Of a DNA stretch of 64,000 bases, positions 27,101-34,715 are shown in pieces. This DNA comes from Kitasatospora atroaurantiaca. GTDB lineage: Bacteria > Actinomycetota > Actinomycetes > Streptomycetales > Streptomycetaceae. The stretch is taken from assembly GCF_007828955.1 (NCBI RefSeq), contig NZ_VIVR01000001.1, forward strand, positions 4,154,001 through 4,218,000. Reading direction: 5' to 3'. Positions within the stretch are counted from its first letter, which is position 1; each line of letters opens with the position of its first letter. The notes under the pieces were generated by a model that worked only from the letters and a program-made list of their open reading frames with translations, searched no databases and was not told the DNA's origin. Both the position numbers and the translations under genes were made by a program.

Positions 27101-28127
27101 AGCTCAGCCGGGCGTACAGCGGGAGGACCTCGGTGAACTTCAGGTTGAGCTTGTTGAGGGCATCGGCGGTGTCGCGGATCTCGCGCTCGCCTGAGAGGAA
27201 GACCAGGATGTCGCCGGGGCCCTCGGCCTGCAGCTCCTGGGCGGCGTCGCAGATCGCCTGGACCTGGTCGCGGTCCCGGTCGAGGTCGGTGTCCTCCTCG
27301 TCGCCCTCGTCGATGATCGGGCGGTAGCGGACCTCGACCGGATAGGTACGGCCGGAGACCTCGATGATCGGGGCGTCGCCGAAGTGCTCGGCGAAGCGCT
27401 CCGGGTCGATCGTCGCGGAGGTGATCACGACCTTGAGGTCGGGACGACGCGGAAGCAGCTGCTTGACGTAGCCGAGGATGAAGTCGATGTTGAGGCTGCG
27501 CTCGTGCGCCTCGTCGATGATCAGGGTGTCGTACTGGCGCAGCTCGCGGTCGGTCTGGATCTCGGCCAGCAGGATGCCGTCCGTCATCAGCTTCACCAGG
27601 GTGTCCTGGCCGACCTGGTCGGTGAAGCGGACCTTCCAGCCGACCGCCTCGCCGAGCGGGGTCCGCAGCTCCTCGGCCACCCGGTCGGCCACCGTGCGGG
27701 CGGCGATCCGGCGCGGCTGGGTGTGGCCGATCAGGCCCTTGACCCCGCGCCCCAGCTCCAGGCAGATCTTCGGGATCTGGGTGGTCTTCCCGGAGCCCGT
27801 CTCACCGGCGACGATGACCACCTGGTGGTCCCGGATCGCGGCGAGGATGTCGTCCTTCTTCTGGCTGACCGGCAGCTCTTCCGGGTACCGGATCTCCGGG
27901 ACGGCTTTGCGGCGCTGTTCGACCCGCAGCTCGGCCTTCTCGATCTCCGCGGCCAGCTCCTCGGCGATCTTCTGCCGGGCCTCGGGCGCCCGTACCCGTC
28001 GCGCACCGTCCAGCCGTCGGCCGATCCGCTGCTGGTCGCGCAGCGTGAGCTCGGGCAGGCGGGCGGCCAAGCCCCCGATGGCGGGCGCATCGGCGGACTG
28101 GGCTACGGGAGAACTCACTGCGGACAT
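24159..28127 (-). CDS. hrpA: ATP-dependent RNA helicase HrpA
   Basis: A 1322-residue DEAH-box helicase of full HrpA length. Walker A is GETGSGKTTQ at 108-117, then IGHTQPRRIAARTVA, the DEAH box in LIIDEAHERSLN, SATID, and QRKGRCGRT (motif VI), followed by the HA2/OB-fold and long DUF3418 C-terminal region. HrpA acts in RNA and ribosome handling. The ATG at 28127 has GAGGG directly against it; the GTG at 28118 (VSSPVAQ) lies 9 bases from the same site and may be the true start. Transcribed away from the tRNA-Asp gene. Confidence 0.95.
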   Translation of the reverse strand: MSAVSSPVAQSADAPAIGGLAARLPELTLRDQQRIGRRLDGARRVRAPEARQKIAEELAAEIEKAELRVEQRRKAVPEIRYPEELPVSQKKDDILAAIRDHQVVIVAGETGSGKTTQIPKICLELGRGVKGLIGHTQPRRIAARTVADRVAEELRTPLGEAVGWKVRFTDQVGQDTLVKLMTDGILLAEIQTDRELRQYDTLIIDEAHERSLNIDFILGYVKQLLPRRPDLKVVITSATIDPERFAEHFGDAPIIEVSGRTYPVEVRYRPIIDEGDEEDTDLDRDRDQVQAICDAAQELQAEGPGDILVFLSGEREIRDTADALNKLNLKFTEVLPLYARLSSAEQHRVFQRSNSRRIVLATNVAETSLTVPGIKYVIDPGTARISRYSHRTKVQRLPIEAISQASANQRKGRCGRTSDGICIRLYSEEDFLSRPEFTDAEILRTNLASVILQMTAAGLGDIAAFPFLDPPDSRNIKDGVSLLHELGALDPAEKDHRKRLTPLGRKLAQLPVDPRMARMVLEADKNGCVRDVMVIAAALSIQDPRERPAEKRQAADERHRRFNSETSDFLAYLAMWRYVREQQKELSSSAFRRMCKTEFLNYLRIREWQDIYTQLRTVAKQLGVTIEEPHPDAEPDADRIHQSLLAGLLSHIGLYDVEKREYGGARGARFAVFPGSGLFKKPPRWVMSAELVETSRLWARINAKIEPEWVEPLAGHLIKKTYSEPHWEKKAGAVLAYEKVTLYGMPVVAQRKINYGRIDPELCRELFIRNALVEGDWETHHKFFAENRKLLSEVEELENRARRRDILVDDQTLFDFYDGRLPEEIVSTRHFDSWWKKARHEQPDLLSFEKSMLINESADGVTEADYPDYWQQGKLRFKLTYQFEPGSDADGVTVHIPLPVLNQVTSEGFDWQIPGLRAELVTAYIRALPKAIRRNFVPAPDFAKAALRQVKDRQEHLLPTLEHILKRMTAVTIPPEAWDDERVPDHLKVTFRVVDGKRKLAESKDLEDLRLKLKPKLKETLSSAASGQGIERTGLTSWPADLPVLQRTFEQRSRGHSLRAYPALVDETDSVAIRLFDTPEAQEQAMWAGTRRLLMLAVNSPAKSIQDRLGNQAKLALSHNPHGSVPALFEDIVAAATDRLMTLAGGPAWDEAAFTKLYDKVRADLYELSADTTLKTATALIAFQKASSRLRTVSSPVLLTAVNDIRLHLASLVHPGFVTDTGWQRLPDLKRYLLAVDRRLEALPNHPQRDLQQLQKIQQVQDAYGELLAKVPAGREPSAAVRQIRWMIEELRVSFFAQGLGTPTPVSEKRILKAMEAAAATL

Positions 28128-28245
28128 CCCTCTAGGTTCGCAAGGAGGCACGGGCTGGCGCACCTCGGTTTTCGAGCTCCTCCAGTGTCACAGACCGCGG
28201 CTCGGCGGCTCGAGCCAGTAGCTCAGGCAGCCGATCAGCCACAGC

Positions 28246-28320
28246 AGGGGCGCGGGGAACTGCGCGAAACGGAAGGCACCGGCCTGTGCCCTCCCGCTTC
28301 GCGCAGTTCACCGCGCCCCT
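28246..28320. repeat. Dispersed intergenic hairpin, copy 4
   Basis: Arms 28246-28267 and 28299-28320 with one mismatch and the AGGGGCGCGGGGAACTGCG core. It shares the CAGCCACAGC left flank with copy 2. It sits between the start of hrpA and the end of the FAD monooxygenase gene, both on the minus strand. Confidence 0.9.
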
Positions 28321-28364
28321 GGGATGCCCCATCCTGATCGGGTGCCCACCTGGTGGCGAGCCGC

Positions 28365-29498
28365 TCAGCGGTAGTCCAGCTCGGCGAGCTCGGTGGCCAG
28401 CTTGCGGCGGAAGGCCGGGACGCGGCCGAGGACGGGGAGCACGGCGTTGCGCAGTGCCCGGGCGGGGCCGCTGCTCGCGGTGGCGATCCGGGTCATCCGG
28501 TCGGTGAAGGCGACCACCCGCCGGGCGACCGGCCTGCGGCGGGCCTCGTACCCGTCCAGCCGGCCGCTGATCAGCGCCTGGCCGAGCGCGTACGCGTCCT
28601 GGATGCCGGTGTTCATCCCCTGGCCGCCCGCCGGGCTGTGCACATGGGCGGCGTCCCCGGCGAGCAGCAGCCGGCCGGCCCGGTAGCGGTCGGCGACGCG
28701 GTGGTGGACCCGGAAGCGGGAGGACCAGACCAGCCCGCCGACCCGGGCCTGGCCGGGGGCCCGCTCGTCCAGCAGGCGCTGGACGAAGGCGAGGTCGGGC
28801 TCGGCCGGGGCCTCGTCCACGGTGGCGACGATCCGGTAGCGGCCGCCGGGCAGCGGCGCGACGACGGTGAGCCCGGCGGCGGCGAAGGTGAGGGAGACCT
28901 CCTGCGGGCCCGGTGCCCAGTCCATGGTGACGTCGGCGAGCACGAAGGACTGGCCGTACGAGCTGCCGGTGAAGCCGATCCCGGCGGCCTCGCGGACGAC
29001 GCTGTGCATGCCGTCGGCCCCGACCGCGTACGCCGCGCGCAGCTGGTCGCCGGTGTGCATGGTGAGGACGACCCCGTCCTCGTCCTGCTCGACGCCGGCG
29101 ACCTCGTACGGGCGGGTCACGTCGCCGCCGAGCGCCCGCAGGCGGGCGAGCAGCACGGCCTCGGTCTCGTACTGGGGGACCAGCAGGGTGTAGGGGTACG
29201 CGGTCGGCAGGCCGTCGAACGGGAGGGTGAGCAGGCGCCGGTTGCCGTCGCGGACGCTGAACCGGGTGAGCTTCAGCCCGCGCCCGATCAGGTCCTGCGC
29301 CGCCCCGAGCTCGGCGAGCACCTCCAGCGTGCGGGCGTGCACCACTGCGGCGCGGGAGGTGTTGGCCCCCTCGGCGAGGCGGTCCAGCAGGACGAAGTCG
29401 ATGCCGGCCTCGGCCAGGGTGATCGCGAGGGTGAGGCCGGTGGGGCCCGCGCCGATGATGGCGACCCTGGTGTCGGTGGGAAACGCGGTGCTGCTCAT
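28365..29498 (-). CDS. FAD-dependent aromatic-ring monooxygenase
   Basis: A 377-residue class A flavoprotein monooxygenase. The FAD-binding GxGxxG is VAIIGAGPTGLTLA near the N-terminus, the second FAD motif is LLLAGDAAHVHSPAGGQG, and the NADPH/FAD DG motif is AVGADGMHSVVRE. Likely hydroxylates a phenolic or polyketide substrate, or inactivates a drug. AAGGAGG ribosome site before the ATG at 29498. It is divergent from a TetR gene, and the shared promoter region carries two mirrored operators, so it should be induced by the regulator's ligand. Confidence 0.9.
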   Translation of the reverse strand: MSSTAFPTDTRVAIIGAGPTGLTLAITLAEAGIDFVLLDRLAEGANTSRAAVVHARTLEVLAELGAAQDLIGRGLKLTRFSVRDGNRRLLTLPFDGLPTAYPYTLLVPQYETEAVLLARLRALGGDVTRPYEVAGVEQDEDGVVLTMHTGDQLRAAYAVGADGMHSVVREAAGIGFTGSSYGQSFVLADVTMDWAPGPQEVSLTFAAAGLTVVAPLPGGRYRIVATVDEAPAEPDLAFVQRLLDERAPGQARVGGLVWSSRFRVHHRVADRYRAGRLLLAGDAAHVHSPAGGQGMNTGIQDAYALGQALISGRLDGYEARRRPVARRVVAFTDRMTRIATASSGPARALRNAVLPVLGRVPAFRRKLATELAELDYR

Positions 29499-29519
29499 GG
29501 GGGAGCCTCCTTCTGCCGT

Positions 29520-29549
29520 GCCAACGGTTGTTGGCCAACGCCTGTTGAC
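29520..29549. promoter_or_regulatory. TetR operator 1
   Basis: 30-bp element starting GCCAACGGTTGTTGG and ending CCTGTTGAC. It is the mirror copy of 29575-29604: both read GCCAACnnnTGTnGG then CCAACnCCTGTTGAC on opposite strands. Overlaps the monooxygenase promoter. Confidence 0.8.
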
Positions 29550-29574
29550 ATGGTGCGCCGGGCTGGAGTGGAAA

Positions 29575-29604
29575 GTCAACAGGTGTTGGCCTACAGTTGT
29601 TGGC
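29575..29604. promoter_or_regulatory. TetR operator 2
   Basis: Inverted copy of operator 1, beginning GTCAACAGGTGTTGG and ending directly before the ATG of the TetR gene (29605). Bound regulator would block its own initiation. Confidence 0.8.
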
Positions 29605-30183
29605 ATGACTGAGAGCGCCTCCGCCAAGCGATCCGACCTCACCCGCGCGGCCATCCTCAGGGCCGCCCGCGACCGCTTCGCCACCCAGGGGTACGAGCGC
29701 ACCACCATCCGGGCCGTCGCCGGGGACGCGGGCATCGACCCGTCGATGGTCATGCGCTACTTCGGGAGCAAGGAGCAGCTCTTCGACGCCGCCCTCGCCA
29801 TCGACCTGCGGATGCCGGATCTGACGGCCGTCCGTTCCGAGGACCTGCCGGGCGCCCTGGTGCGCCACTTCCTCGACCGCTGGGAGAGCGCCCCGGCCGA
29901 CGACGCCCTGCTCGTCCTGCTCCGCTCCGCCGTCACCAACGAGCGGGCCGCCCAGCGCATGCACGAGATCTTCGCCGCCCAGGTCGCCCCGGCTCTGGCC
30001 GCCGCCCTCGGCCACGGCACCGCCGCCCGCTGCGCCGGCCTGGTCGCCGCCCAGCTCCTCGGCCTCGCCCTGACCCGGTACCTGCTGCGCCTGCCCGCCG
30101 TCACCGCCCTCACCCCGGACGAGATCGCCACCACCCTCGTCCCGGCCATCCGGGCGACTCTCTCGGCACCGGCCCCGGCCTAG
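29605..30183 (+). CDS. TetR-family repressor of the adjacent monooxygenase
   Basis: A 192-residue TetR protein: helix-turn-helix region TTIRAVAGDAGIDPSMVMRYFGSKEQL at the N-terminus and a helical ligand domain ending in an ATLSAPAPA tail. Operator 2 abuts the start codon, leaving no ribosome site of usual kind, so the message may be leaderless. The divergent layout with mirrored operators indicates control of both promoters. Confidence 0.9.
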   Translation: MTESASAKRSDLTRAAILRAARDRFATQGYERTTIRAVAGDAGIDPSMVMRYFGSKEQLFDAALAIDLRMPDLTAVRSEDLPGALVRHFLDRWESAPADDALLVLLRSAVTNERAAQRMHEIFAAQVAPALAAALGHGTAARCAGLVAAQLLGLALTRYLLRLPAVTALTPDEIATTLVPAIRATLSAPAPA

Positions 30184-30218
30184 GCTGCTCCTACCGCAGA
30201 CCGACGGAGGGGATCAGG

Positions 30219-30811
30219 ATGACGGGCGAGTTCGACGCGCACGAGCGGCGGCCCGTGCGCCGAAGGCCGATGTACGGCTCGCGGTGCTGCCCGAGCTGCC
30301 GTTCGCCGATGCGTCCTTCGACGCGGTGGTGGCCAACTTCGTGGTCAACCACGTCGAGGATCCGGTCGCCGCGCTCGCCGAGCTGCGCCGGGTGACCAGG
30401 CCCGGCGGGCGGATCGCCGCGTCGATCTGGTCGAGCGCCTCCAACGGCGCGATGGAGCTCTTCAACCGGGCCATCGACGCGGCGGGTGTCGAGCGTCCCG
30501 TCTTCCCGGCCGTACCCGTTGCCTTCGACCGCAGCCCGGACGGCTTCGCGGGCTTGCTGGCCCGGGCCGGCTGGTCGGGTGCGGTGGGGCGGGAGCTGAG
30601 CTGGACGCACCGGGCGCACCCGGAGGACTGGTGGGCCGGCCCGGCCGGTGGCGTGGCCAACGTCGGGCTGGTGGTCGCCGGCCAGACCGCCGGAGCGGCG
30701 GCCGTGATCAAGCAGCACTACGACCGGCTGGCGGCAGGAGAGTTGGCGGAGGACGGCAGGCTCGCGGTACCGGCGACGGCCGTGCTGGCCCTGGCGCGCA
30801 CCGAGCCGTAG
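30219..30811 (+). pseudogene. SAM methyltransferase, internally deleted and frameshifted
   Basis: An ATG at 30219 with a GGAGGGG ribosome site opens MTGEFDAHERR, a typical N-terminus of a class I methyltransferase, then the frame is lost. From about 30260 another frame reads APKADVRLAVLPELPFADASFDAVV and continues with FVVNHVEDPVAALAELRRV to a normal C-terminus at 30811. The glycine-rich SAM motif I between the two parts is missing. The simplest explanation is a deletion of some tens of codons plus a shift of frame. A shortened protein starting near 30284 would lack the cofactor site. Confidence 0.75.
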
Positions 30812-30921
30812 TCGGCTGTAGCAGTCCTGGGACGGGGGTAGGACTCCCCAGTGGGTAGCAGGTCGGCTAGCCTTTTGACGGATTATCAGTCTGTCATTTT
30901 CGGAGTCACGGGGGAGCGGAC

Positions 30922-31278
30922 ATGAACTTCTTTGGCGAGGCATGGGACGACGTCAAGGGTGCGGCGGGCGCGGTCGCGAAGGTCGGCAAGGACATCATCA
31001 TGGCCCCGGCCGAGATCGCCCACTGGGCCCTCGCCGAGATGTTCGGCGGCGGTGAGGAAGAACTCCACAAGATTGCCGCCGAGCTCGAGGCGCTGGGCAA
31101 GCAGATGGACGAACTGAGCAAGGAGATCAACTCCGCGCTCGGCCACCTGACCTGGCACGGGCCGGCCGCCGACGCCTTCATCAACCACGCCCACGGGCGC
31201 GTGCGCGAGCTCTCCGGTGTGGCCGACGAGCTCGGAGGACTCGGCAAGTCGGTCGAGCGGCTCGCCAACGTCTACTGA
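30922..31278 (+). CDS. WXG100-like protein
   Basis: A 118-residue, almost wholly helical protein. Two helices flank a W78-H-G80 turn (HLTWHGPAADAFINHAHGRV), the WXG100/ESAT-6 signature; a longer N-terminal part (1-45) has an amphipathic segment. No signal peptide. WXG100 proteins are exported as dimers by type VII systems; no secretion ATPase or EccC-like gene is in the window. A strong ribosome site GGGGGAG precedes the ATG. It is followed after 59 bases by a related NlpC/P60 protein, its likely partner. Confidence 0.8.
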   Translation: MNFFGEAWDDVKGAAGAVAKVGKDIIMAPAEIAHWALAEMFGGGEEELHKIAAELEALGKQMDELSKEINSALGHLTWHGPAADAFINHAHGRVRELSGVADELGGLGKSVERLANVY

Positions 31279-31337
31279 TCCGGACGCCGCCACAAGGAAT
31301 TCATTCGCACTCGGACAGCAAGGGGGTATCGAGCCGT

Positions 31338-32363
31338 ATGGGCAGCGACAAGTTCGGCGTCCAGATGCAGGAGCTCGCCAAGATCCAGAAGGACTGGCAC
31401 TCCGTCAGCGAACGCATGAACGAGATGAGCAAGAAGCTCGGCCAGATCGAGGAGACCATCGCGAAGGCGGTCGCGGTCGACCTGGCGTCGAGCCAGCTGG
31501 CCGGCATTCCCGGTTTCGGGATCGCCTTCGAGGTCCTCAAGGACGCCAAGGACATTGCCGCGCGGGCGAGCCATCTGGCCGCGACCAAGGAGAAGCTCAC
31601 CAAGGAGATCGCTCAGGACGCCCAGAAGATCAAGGCGGTGATGAGCGAGTACGAGGCGATCGAGCACAAGATCGAGCAAGAGCTGAAGAAGCACGACAAG
31701 AAGCACGAGAAGCCCAAGTCGCCCGGCGGCAACGGCAGCACCCGGATCGACGGCGGCGCCAAGGGCGGCTCGAAGGGCGGCGGGCACCACGAGCAGCCCA
31801 AGTCCCCGGGCGAGCACGACGGCGGCGGCGACCTCAAGGACCACAGCACCGGCGACTGGAAGACCCACACCGACAGCCGCGGCTGGGACGGCTGGTCCAC
31901 CAGCGGGAAGCGGCACCCGAGGAACGGCGAGGGCAAGGGCGTCGAGGCCCGGCCCAACATGGACGGCCTCTCGGCCGAGCGCAAGGGCATCCTCGACCGC
32001 GCGCTGGACCGGGCCGAACACAAGCTCGGCTACAGCCAGTCCTCCGTCACCAACGGCTACCGCGTCGACTGCTCGGGCCTGGTCTCGGCCGCGTGGGGGC
32101 TCAAGGGCCCGGGCCTGAACACCTGGGGCCTGATGGAGCCCAGCGTCTCGCACCAGATCGGCAAGAGCGACCTCAAGCCGGGCGACGCGATGATCTCCGG
32201 CGAGCACACGGTCATCTTCGGCGGCTGGGCCGATGCCGCACACACCCGGTACATCGCGATCGAGGACAGCGGCTCCCAGGGCTGCGTCTCGCACGTCATC
32301 CCGTACCCCTACTACCCGGGCTCCGGCCCGTACCACCCGTACCGCAGGAACGGCGTGGAGTAG
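31338..32363 (+). CDS. WXG100-like/NlpC-P60 hydrolase fusion
   Basis: A 341-residue protein. Residues 1-125 are a helical hairpin of WXG100/LXG type (W20 in KIQKDWHSV), residues 125-205 a Lys/Gly/His-rich linker (HHEQPKSPGEHDGGG), and residues 210-341 an NlpC/P60-type Cys peptidase with Cys245 in RVDCSGLVSAAWG and His290 in SGEHTVIFGGW. No signal peptide, which fits type VII export with its upstream neighbour. The domain may cut peptidoglycan or another amide. No immunity gene is obvious downstream. Confidence 0.78.
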   Translation: MGSDKFGVQMQELAKIQKDWHSVSERMNEMSKKLGQIEETIAKAVAVDLASSQLAGIPGFGIAFEVLKDAKDIAARASHLAATKEKLTKEIAQDAQKIKAVMSEYEAIEHKIEQELKKHDKKHEKPKSPGGNGSTRIDGGAKGGSKGGGHHEQPKSPGEHDGGGDLKDHSTGDWKTHTDSRGWDGWSTSGKRHPRNGEGKGVEARPNMDGLSAERKGILDRALDRAEHKLGYSQSSVTNGYRVDCSGLVSAAWGLKGPGLNTWGLMEPSVSHQIGKSDLKPGDAMISGEHTVIFGGWADAAHTRYIAIEDSGSQGCVSHVIPYPYYPGSGPYHPYRRNGVE

Positions 32364-32374
32364 CACCTCGGCAC

Positions 32375-32464
32375 GGCGGGGCTCGTCCGGCGGGTCATTG
32401 ATCCGGTGCGGAGCCCCGCCATGGAACTGCCGTGCCGTCCGGAGGTCCGGACGGCACGGCAGTT
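32375..32464 (+). terminator. Double terminator after the NlpC/P60 gene
   Basis: First hairpin GGCGGGGCTC (32375-32384) with GAGCCCCGCC (32411-32420); second a perfect 19-bp stem (32425-32443 with 32446-32464) beginning AACTGCCGTGCCG. The rest of the gap to 32606 shows nothing else. Confidence 0.85.
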
Positions 32465-32606
32465 GCTGCAACCAGGTCGTGGCCGACGGTTGGAGATCGT
32501 CTGTCCGGCGGTGAAGTTGACTGCCTTACCGTTCGTCGAACGCCCGTCGGAGCGCAGGTCGCGGAGGGGCCTCGAGATGTGATCGTTCAGACGGAGACGA
32601 TGCGCG

Positions 32607-33443
32607 ATGAGTTCACTGCCCTTTCCGGGCTCCCTGGTGACGGTCGAGTGGCTGGCGGAGTGGCTGGGTCATCCTGATCTGGTGGTGCTCGATGCCGGGG
32701 TGGGTGCGTATCGGGGTGCGGAGGTGCGGATCCCGGGGGCGCGGCCGTTCGACATCGACGGAGTGATGTCGGATCAGTCGAGTGCGGTGCCGCACACGAT
32801 GCCCGGCGCGGAGCGGTTCGCCGAGGAGATGCGTGCGCTCGGGGTGGGTGAGGGGAGTGTCGTCGTGGTCTACGACGGTGCGGGGATCTACTCCAGTGCT
32901 CGCGCGTGGTGGATGTTGCGGGCGATGGGTTTCGACCGGGTGGGGGTGCTGGACGGAGGGATGCCGGCCTGGGTTGCCGCCGGGCTGCCCCGGGAGCCTG
33001 CCGGGGCGGCGGTCCTGCCGGTCGGCGACTTCGTGTCGAGGCCGCGCGACGGGCTGATCGTGGACAGCGCCGTCGTGGCGACGGCGCTGTCGGACGGGGC
33101 CTCGGCGGTGCTCGACGCCCGCTCGCGTGAGCGGTTCGCGGGGCAGGTGGCGGAGCCCCGGCCGGGGCTCCGGGGCGGGCACATGCCGGGGGCGGTGAAC
33201 CTGCCGTTCACCGATCTGCAGGTGGGCGGCCGCATGCGTTCTGCGGACGAGCTGCGGGCCCTGATCTCCGGCGTGGCCGGAGAGCGGGAGCGGCTGGTGT
33301 TCAGCTGCGGCTCGGGGGTCACGGCGTGCGTCCTGGCGCTGGGGGCCGAGCTGGCCGGGTACCGGGACCTCGCGGTGTACGACGGGTCGTGGAGCGAGTG
33401 GGGGCTCCCGTCCGACCTGCCCGTGGTGACGGCAGCGGAGTGA
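32607..33443 (+). CDS. Thiosulfate/3-mercaptopyruvate sulfurtransferase
   Basis: A 278-residue tandem rhodanese. The N-terminal inactive repeat contains VVVYDGAGIYSSARAWWMLR; the C-terminal repeat has Cys234 in FSCGSGVTACV. The CGSGVTA loop is typical of mercaptopyruvate sulfurtransferase (SseA), while thiosulfate enzymes have CRKGVT/A. It moves sulfane sulfur to cyanide or thiols. Monocistronic. Codon use in the first third is less biased than in neighbours. Confidence 0.92.
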   Translation: MSSLPFPGSLVTVEWLAEWLGHPDLVVLDAGVGAYRGAEVRIPGARPFDIDGVMSDQSSAVPHTMPGAERFAEEMRALGVGEGSVVVVYDGAGIYSSARAWWMLRAMGFDRVGVLDGGMPAWVAAGLPREPAGAAVLPVGDFVSRPRDGLIVDSAVVATALSDGASAVLDARSRERFAGQVAEPRPGLRGGHMPGAVNLPFTDLQVGGRMRSADELRALISGVAGERERLVFSCGSGVTACVLALGAELAGYRDLAVYDGSWSEWGLPSDLPVVTAAE

Positions 33444-33618
33444 CCGCGCCCTGACCGCACGGCGTACGGACCGGGCACCCGAGCAGTTCCGAGCCGGAAC
33501 TTCAGCGACACCCGGTGTTTCCCCGACGGCCGGATCCGGCCTGCACACTTGTGCCCGGTCACTCCCGGCGACCATCCCAGGCCGGTCGTACGCCCCTGAG
33601 CGAAAGGCTGCGCAGCCG

Positions 33619-34656
33619 ATGGCCCCCCGCCTCTCCGTCGTCGTCCCGATCTACAACGTCGAGCGCTATCTCGAGGAGTGCCTCGACTCGATCGCCGCCC
33701 AGACCTTCGGTGACTTCGAGTGCGTCATGGTCGACGACGGCTCGACCGACACCAGCGCGGTCATCGCCAAGGAGTACGCCGCCAAGGACTCCCGGTTCCG
33801 GCTGGTCCAGCAGGAGAACAAGGGCCTCGGCGCCGCCCGCAACACCGGCCGACGGCACTTCGACGAGGACACCGAGTACCTGGCCTTCGTGGACAGCGAC
33901 GACACCCTGCCGCCGAACGCGTACGAGCTGATGATCGGAACCCTGGACGAGACCGGCTCGGACTTCGCCGCCGGCAACGCGCTGCGCTTCCGCGCGACCG
34001 GGTACTACCAGTCCCACGCCCACAGCAAGCCGTTCAAGGAGACCAAGCTCAAGACCCATGTGACCGAGATCCCGTCGCTGGTCACCGACCGCACCGCCTG
34101 GAACAAGGTCTACCGCCGCAGCTTCTTCGACCGGGCCGGCATCCTCTACCCCGAGGGCATCCTCTACGAGGACGCCCCGGTCAGCGTGCCGCACCACTAC
34201 CTTGCCGCCAGCGTGGACGTCCTCTCCGAGCCGATCTACCACTGGCGCGTGCGCGAGGACGGCGAGGTGTCGATCACGCAGCGGAAGACCGACCCCAGGG
34301 GCCTGATCGACCGCGTCCGCTCGATGGAACTGGTCCGCGAGTGGCTGCTCGCCCGCCCCGAGCCGGAATTCCGCGAGTACCTGCGCTCGTACGACGAGAA
34401 CAGCCTCGTCGAGGAGATCCCGATGTTCTTCTGGTCGGTGCCGGACGGCGACCAGGCGTTCCGCGAGGCCTACCAGCAGCACGTCAGCCGACTGCTCCGC
34501 GCCATCGGCCCCGAGCAGATCGGCCGGCTGCGCGCCCAACTGCGACTCAAGTACCACCTGACGCTGGCGAACCGGATGAACGCGTTCGTCGCCCTGCAGC
34601 ACCTTCACCGCCTCTACCGGCGCCGACCCCGTCTGCGCCCCCGCCGAGCGGCATAA
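33619..34656 (+). CDS. Family 2 glycosyltransferase
   Basis: A 345-residue GT-A fold enzyme: LSVVVPIYNVERYLEECLDS at the N-terminus, VDDGSTD for nucleotide binding, GLGAARNTG, and the metal-binding DSDD in FVDSDDTLP. A basic C-terminal tail (YRRRPRLRPRRAA) could bind the membrane or phosphate. No membrane helix. Such enzymes build cell-wall teichoic or teichuronic acid or exopolysaccharide chains; the acceptor is not indicated by the neighbours, which are unrelated. Confidence 0.9.
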   Translation: MAPRLSVVVPIYNVERYLEECLDSIAAQTFGDFECVMVDDGSTDTSAVIAKEYAAKDSRFRLVQQENKGLGAARNTGRRHFDEDTEYLAFVDSDDTLPPNAYELMIGTLDETGSDFAAGNALRFRATGYYQSHAHSKPFKETKLKTHVTEIPSLVTDRTAWNKVYRRSFFDRAGILYPEGILYEDAPVSVPHHYLAASVDVLSEPIYHWRVREDGEVSITQRKTDPRGLIDRVRSMELVREWLLARPEPEFREYLRSYDENSLVEEIPMFFWSVPDGDQAFREAYQQHVSRLLRAIGPEQIGRLRAQLRLKYHLTLANRMNAFVALQHLHRLYRRRPRLRPRRAA

Positions 34657-34715
34657 GGCGCTCGGCGCCCAGTAAGCGAGTGGCACGGCCACGCCGACAC
34701 ACCGGCGAGCACAGG

